Source of the DNA: an uncultured Bacilli bacterium
GTDB taxonomy: Bacteria; Bacillota_I; Bacilli_A; RF39; UBA660
Direction of reading: 5' to 3'
Assembly (NCBI GenBank): GCA_910580135.1
Contig: CAJTXC010000017.1
Location: 1 to 17,017 of the forward strand
Length of the DNA: 17,017 nucleotides
Shown: positions 13,340 through 17,017 of the stretch, piece by piece
Layout of the letters: the number at the start of each line of letters is the position of its first letter
Numbering within the stretch: the first letter of the stretch is position 1
Notes under the pieces: model-generated
What the model saw: only the letters and a program-made list of their open reading frames with translations
Database searches by the model: none
Told to the model about the DNA's origin: nothing
Program-made: the position numbers and the translations under genes

Positions 13340-14887
13340 TTAATCCTCCATATCATACTCATCTAAATCGTATATATTGCAATTCAAAATTTCTTTATCA
13401 TTTTCATATAGATGTAATTCATCGCCTAAACCTGAATCAAGTCCCTGTTCCTTAACTTTTCTTTCACTATCAAAAATTGTAGAGCCATCAGCATTTTCTC
13501 TAATAACTTCATGATAATAATCAAATACTTTTGCAGTTAAATTTTCTAATAACAAATCTTTTACTAATGAATCTTTTTTCACATATAACGCCCCATCAAA
13601 TTTGATATACTCATCATTTTCAAAAGTTATTTTCTTATCTTCAAATACTAATTCTTTAAATAATAAGTACCCGTCTATCCTAGAACCATATTCATCTTTA
13701 TACAAATCAAAGAAATCTTTAATACTCCCCATATTTTTGATGGTAATACTATTAGTTTTCGATAATCCTAAGCTTCTTAGATTTTCATTTCCATCAAGTA
13801 TTACGTTATTCACCTTAGACTTTATTAAATAAAATTCTTTTAAACTTAGTGAATTAGTAATAGTAACATTATTAACTTTACAATTTTCGGCTTCTACTTT
13901 AATTAAACTTTCAGAATTTATATTAATATCCTTAAATTTACTATTCTCAATATAAATTTCTTTTATATTGCTATTTTCATCAATTGTAAAATTCTTATCA
14001 AAAGATACATCGTCAATATTTAGTACTGTAAGTTTTTTATTATAAGATAAATTAAAATCATTTTTTATTTTTAATTGCTTAATAGAAAGTCTTTGAAGAT
14101 TTGTTAATTTAGATAAATCTTTAATTGTTACATCATTTGTTTCTTTATTAATTTCCAAATTAGTTATATTTTCTAATTCTTCTTCTGTAAATTTATGAAA
14201 ATATGAAATATCATTATCATAGTTATACTCGCTATTATACTCATCAACTAGTTTTATTTTTAATTCTTTTGAATCAAAGTCCCTGTTTCCAAATACTTTA
14301 TATAAACTTTTATTAATATCAGTAGGATTTGTAAAATTAGGTATCAAAAATGACATAATATAGCAAAAGGCTAAAATAATTATTGGTAAAACTTTTATCT
14401 TTATTTCTTCTTTTAAAAAGAATTTAACAGTAAACACATAAGAAATAAATTTAAATAAGACTAAAAATATAAATATCCATAGGTAGTTAATTTCAATAGT
14501 CGATATTGAATAAAAAATCGGTATATAGCATATTAAAGCACCTAATTCATACCAACTAAGAGTTTTCTTAATATTTTCTTTATTTTTTACTATCTTGATA
14601 GTATTTAAACATGAAATGCATTCTCCTAAAATATGTGTTAAACTAGCAAAAATGAATAAAATAATTTTTACACCAAACAAAATATTAGTTCTAGTAAGTG
14701 CAGCTAAAAGTAAAATAATCGGTATTATAAAGCAATATAATAGATTAAATAAAACAATTAGAATAGAATTTTTTGTTTTGTTAACTTGGATGGCAGATGT
14801 CATATTATATTGATTTAAAGGAAATTCACAATTTTTACACTTTTCTGTACCTTCTAAGTTAATGGTTCCACATTTTGGACATTTCAT
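13340..14887 (-). CDS. Zinc-ribbon membrane protein with LRR-like C-domain (paralogue 2)
   Basis: The 515 residues begin with a single zinc ribbon (Cys3, Cys6, Cys17, Cys20; MKCPKCG...CKNCEFPL). Five membrane helices lie between about 40 and 190. The extracellular part opens with KVFGNRDFDSKELK and SYFHKFTEEELENIT. About eight irregular repeats of roughly 20 residues follow (LTNLQRLSIK, KLTVLNIDD, NIKEIYIENS, SLKEFYLIKS, NLRSLGLSK), resembling leucine-rich repeat or beta-solenoid strands. It is a tandem paralogue of the gene just upstream, sharing order, helix count and the FHKFT motif. The ATG overlaps the upstream stop (TAATG), with AAGGAGG eight bases before. The likely cytoplasmic ribbon and external repeat domain suggest a signalling or assembly role, which is inference. 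Confidence 0.8.
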   Translation of the reverse strand: MKCPKCGTINLEGTEKCKNCEFPLNQYNMTSAIQVNKTKNSILIVLFNLLYCFIIPIILLLAALTRTNILFGVKIILFIFASLTHILGECISCLNTIKIVKNKENIKKTLSWYELGALICYIPIFYSISTIEINYLWIFIFLVLFKFISYVFTVKFFLKEEIKIKVLPIIILAFCYIMSFLIPNFTNPTDINKSLYKVFGNRDFDSKELKIKLVDEYNSEYNYDNDISYFHKFTEEELENITNLEINKETNDVTIKDLSKLTNLQRLSIKQLKIKNDFNLSYNKKLTVLNIDDVSFDKNFTIDENSNIKEIYIENSKFKDININSESLIKVEAENCKVNNVTITNSLSLKEFYLIKSKVNNVILDGNENLRSLGLSKTNSITIKNMGSIKDFFDLYKDEYGSRIDGYLLFKELVFEDKKITFENDEYIKFDGALYVKKDSLVKDLLLENLTAKVFDYYHEVIRENADGSTIFDSERKVKEQGLDSGLGDELHLYENDKEILNCNIYDLDEYDMED

Positions 14888-16413
14888 TAGTAATTCCTCC
14901 TTACATTAACCTCTAAAGTTATTAATAAATTACCATCATTATCGTAAATAGAGATCTTATCATTATTTTCAAGTTCATCATCAGTAGTTCTTTCTTCATT
15001 ATAAATCCAACTTAAAACTTTAATTTTTAAATTATTAAATGTAAAATCAGAAACTTTTGTATATTCTGGAACATATATTAGATAATTCCCACGATAATGA
15101 TTAGATTCCGATGATATATATCCATTTTTTAACCCAAACTTTTTATCATTAACATATAAAGTATTAAAAGATACATCATCTAGGTATGTTATTTTCTCTA
15201 ATTGATCAAGATTTTCAACTTTCAATTTATTCACTTTAATCTCTAATTCGGAAAGATATTTTAGATTAGATATATCTAATTCATCTAATGTACTTTCACA
15301 GAAAAACTGATTGATGCTATCTGGCAATTTTACATTTTTAATATCTGATGATGAAATAGACAAATATGTTAATTTTTTATTGCCAGTTAAATCTATAGTT
15401 TTATTAAATTTAATTTTTTTTAAAATGCTTAACTTTTTTAAGTTCTTTAATCTTTTTATATCCTCATTAGTAAATTCTTCTTCAACATATATTTCAGTTA
15501 TTTCATTTAGTTCTTTATCTGTAAATTTATGAAAATATGAAAAAGAATTATTCGTATCATTGTAAATATTATAAGCATCAATCAATTCAGTTTGAAATCC
15601 TTTTGATGAAAATTCAGTACTGCCAAATACATTAAATAAAGTTTTGTTTAACTTTGTTGGTAATATTACATTAGGAATAATAAATAGCAATGATATATAA
15701 GTTACTAATACTGCTATAATTTTTTTATTTATAGTAATTTTATCTTTAATAAAAATTTTTCTTGTTATAAACCACATTAGTATTCTAATTATTATAAACA
15801 CTATTATAAGAATATTAAATTTAACCCCTGCTGCAAAAACTATTATGGAAAATAATGATATTAGTATGATTTCTAAAATCACTAATTCTTTTTTCATATA
15901 CTTAGTATTTTTTACTATTTTTTTCACAGTCAAGCAAGTTAAAGGCTCAATACCAAAAAATTGTAGTAACAATAATATTAAAAATAAAATAAAAGACATC
16001 ATCGATTTGAAATTATTATCCAAAATATTTATAAACACCATAATTAAAAAAGGTGTTATTGAATACATAATACTGAATATAATAAACATAAATATATTTT
16101 TCTTTTTATTAACTTCAACGTTATCATTATTAATTTGACTATCATTTTCTTTAACTAAAATAACATTTTCCCCATTCAATGCAAATTCACAATTTTTGCA
16201 ATTTTGTTCACTAATTTGATTAGGATAACCGCACTTAGGGCACTTATATAAATACTCATCATTTTGAACATTATTAGCTATGTTACTTAAACCACCCGAA
16301 CCAGATATGTTATCACTTTCATATAATGATTCTTGTTGAACTAAAGACGTTCCACAATTCATACAATAATTAGATTGGCTATCATTTTCATAACCACACT
16401 TACTACACTTCAT
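14887..16413 (-). CDS. Double zinc-ribbon membrane protein with LRR-like C-domain (paralogue 1)
   Basis: The 508-residue protein has two N-terminal zinc ribbons, Cys3/6/17/20 and Cys58/61/72/75, separated by a Ser/Gly/Asn linker. Five membrane helices span about 105-255. The extracellular domain opens with FNVFGSTEFSSKGF and SYFHKFTDKELNEIT. Five or so LRR-like segments follow (LKNLKKLSIL, KLTYLSISSS, YLSELEIKV, QLEKITYLDDV), then a beta-rich tail. It is the first gene of the seven-gene cluster. AGGAGG is five bases before the ATG and an extended -10 promoter lies just upstream. Compared with the downstream paralogue it has one extra ribbon and fewer repeats. Not assigned to a characterised family. 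Confidence 0.82.
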   Translation of the reverse strand: MKCSKCGYENDSQSNYCMNCGTSLVQQESLYESDNISGSGGLSNIANNVQNDEYLYKCPKCGYPNQISEQNCKNCEFALNGENVILVKENDSQINNDNVEVNKKKNIFMFIIFSIMYSITPFLIMVFINILDNNFKSMMSFILFLILLLLQFFGIEPLTCLTVKKIVKNTKYMKKELVILEIILISLFSIIVFAAGVKFNILIIVFIIIRILMWFITRKIFIKDKITINKKIIAVLVTYISLLFIIPNVILPTKLNKTLFNVFGSTEFSSKGFQTELIDAYNIYNDTNNSFSYFHKFTDKELNEITEIYVEEEFTNEDIKRLKNLKKLSILKKIKFNKTIDLTGNKKLTYLSISSSDIKNVKLPDSINQFFCESTLDELDISNLKYLSELEIKVNKLKVENLDQLEKITYLDDVSFNTLYVNDKKFGLKNGYISSESNHYRGNYLIYVPEYTKVSDFTFNNLKIKVLSWIYNEERTTDDELENNDKISIYDNDGNLLITLEVNVRRNY

Positions 16414-16437
16414 AAAATCCTCCTATCTTATAAATAT

Positions 16438-16446
16438 ATTATATCA
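16438..16446 (-). promoter_or_regulatory. Extended -10 promoter of the seven-gene envelope cluster
   Basis: On the minus strand TGATATAAT (16446-16438) is a perfect extended -10. No good -35 occurs 17 bases upstream. The start near 16431 gives a short 5'UTR with AGGAGG. No other promoter or terminator is evident down to 10341, so this probably drives all seven genes. Confidence 0.55.
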
Positions 16447-16454
16447 CAAAAAAC

Positions 16455-16483
16455 TTTACACAGACGACATATTTTTATAAAAT
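16455..16483 (+). promoter_or_regulatory. Promoter of the XRE regulator gene
   Basis: TTTACA (16455-16460), 17 bases, TAAAAT (16478-16483). The start near 16490 gives a 5'UTR of about 23 bases. Its -35 lies nine bases from the divergent extended -10, so one bound regulator could affect both. Confidence 0.5.
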
Positions 16484-16512
16484 TCTATGAAATAATCGTA
16501 TATAGGTGGGAA

Positions 16513-16776
16513 GTGATAACTTTGACTAGGCGATATACCAAGGAAAATTTATCTTTAATAGTAAGAAAAAACATTAGAAAATATAGACTAATGAAAAATT
16601 ATACAATGCAAGAACTTGCAGATTTAACTGGGTTAACACATGGATATGTAAGAGATTTAGAATGTTTATCAATAGATAAAACTCCTCTTTTAGAAACAGT
16701 AGGAAAATTTGCAGATGCTTTAGAAATTGATATAAGATTATTATTTGATAACATAGATACGGAAGAAAAAAAATAA
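16513..16776 (+). CDS. XRE-family transcriptional regulator
   Basis: This is a small cytoplasmic DNA-binding protein of 87 residues from GTG 16513. The Cro/C1-type HTH lies at about residues 14-70: LIVRKNIRKYRLMKNYTMQELA, then TGLTHGYVRDLE as the recognition helix region, and FADALEIDIRLLFD at the end. The start is uncertain. GTG 16513 follows AGGTGG by three bases; TTG 16522 has AAGTGAT nearby and would remove three residues. The open frame extends upstream to an ATG at 16375, but that part overlaps the divergent gene and its promoters and is not family-like. Being divergent from the envelope cluster, it may regulate that cluster and itself; no operator is proven. Confidence 0.82.
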   Translation: MITLTRRYTKENLSLIVRKNIRKYRLMKNYTMQELADLTGLTHGYVRDLECLSIDKTPLLETVGKFADALEIDIRLLFDNIDTEEKK

Positions 16777-16782
16777 TATAAA

Positions 16783-16819
16783 AACATGAGTAACTAATAA
16801 TTACTCATGTTATTTTTTT
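16783..16819. terminator. Terminator between the XRE gene and the converging gene
   Basis: An 11-bp stem AACATGAGTAA (16783-16793) / TTACTCATGTT (16801-16811) with a seven-base loop is followed on the plus strand by A then T7 (16812-16819). On the minus strand a T-rich stretch also follows, so it may act both ways. It overlaps the stop codon of the minus-strand gene. Confidence 0.8.
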
Positions 16820-17017
16820 ATCATATTAATTATTATATCAACAGTATTTTCTATTCCTAACTCATCAACATTTAAACACATATTATAATTGCTAACTTCT
16901 TTCCAATTACGTCCAGTATAATACTTATAATGTTTAGCTCTTTCCTTGTTAATTTTATTTATCTTCTTTTCTGCTTTAGATTTATCTAACCCGTAATACT
17001 TAACCGCTCTTTTAACT
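16810..17017 (-). CDS. Cytidylate kinase-like family protein (3' end only)
   Basis: An open minus-strand frame enters from the right edge and ends in TAA at 16812-16810, giving the last 68 residues. It reads VKRAVKYYGLDKSKA at the edge, then AEKKINKINKERAKHYKYY, then TGRNWKEVSNYNMCLN and LGIENTVDIIINMI. This pattern (basic helix, YY-TG+.W, NY..CLN...LG.E.TV) is the C-terminus of the cytidylate kinase-like P-loop family (Pfam Cytidylate_kin2). These are small putative nucleotide kinases of uncertain substrate, distinct from Cmk. The P-loop lies outside the window. It converges on the XRE gene. Confidence 0.8.
   Translation of the reverse strand, partial: VKRAVKYYGLDKSKAEKKINKINKERAKHYKYYTGRNWKEVSNYNMCLNVDELGIENTVDIIINMIKK

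Noticed and set aside
16375..16512. N-terminal extension of the XRE protein to ATG 16375
   Set aside because: It would overlap the divergent zinc-ribbon gene and both promoters, has no SD, and encodes sequence unlike any regulator. GTG 16513 has an SD and gives a normal-length protein.

Overview
The window looks like chromosomal DNA of a very AT-rich Bacillota. The standard code is used: TGA is a stop and Trp is encoded by TGG. Shine-Dalgarno (SD) sites are strong and intergenic gaps short. The MnmA variant resembles that of Mollicutes, and the collagen-like, Rpn and zinc-dependent phospholipase C-like families are common in gut lineages. Together these suggest a host-associated member of the Bacilli near the RF39/Erysipelotrichia/Mollicutes branch. 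That placement is inference from gene content.

Layout. (1) 1-2265, minus strand: gpmI (glycolysis) followed by a small membrane-anchored protein, ending in an intrinsic terminator. (2) 2369-3220, minus: a putative heavy-metal/manganese exporter. (3) 3335-5774, plus: a collagen-like surface protein in two reading frames that look like one gene broken by about 38 bp, then a GT2-TPR glycosyltransferase that could decorate it. (4) 5787-8498, minus: mnmA, a flavodoxin-like reductase with a four-Cys motif, and an Rpn-family nuclease with an odd leader. (5) 8561-9992: a zinc-dependent phospholipase C-like protein (minus) and murI (plus), with divergent overlapping promoters. (6) 9993-10349: no conventional gene, but a compact set of signals best read as a type I toxin-antitoxin locus. 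(7) 10350-16413, minus: a tight seven-gene envelope cluster with two tandem zinc-ribbon membrane proteins, three unknown membrane proteins, a DUF3137 protein and LemA. (8) 16513-17017: a small XRE regulator divergent from that cluster, then the 3' end of a cytidylate kinase-like gene (minus).

The most interesting region is 9998-10304. A 29-codon hydrophobic peptide on the minus strand has its SD buried in a 5'UTR hairpin. A consensus promoter on the plus strand drives a convergent RNA of about 82 nt, and both RNAs end in one symmetrical bidirectional terminator. The two promoters and RNA 5' ends are copies of each other in inverted orientation. A separate direct repeat gives the small RNA complementarity to the toxin 5'UTR. 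This is the logic of the Fst/par_pAD1 class, but the peptide does not resemble Fst. Other points are the split collagen gene and a perfect SD ahead of a 12-codon leader overlapping rpn.
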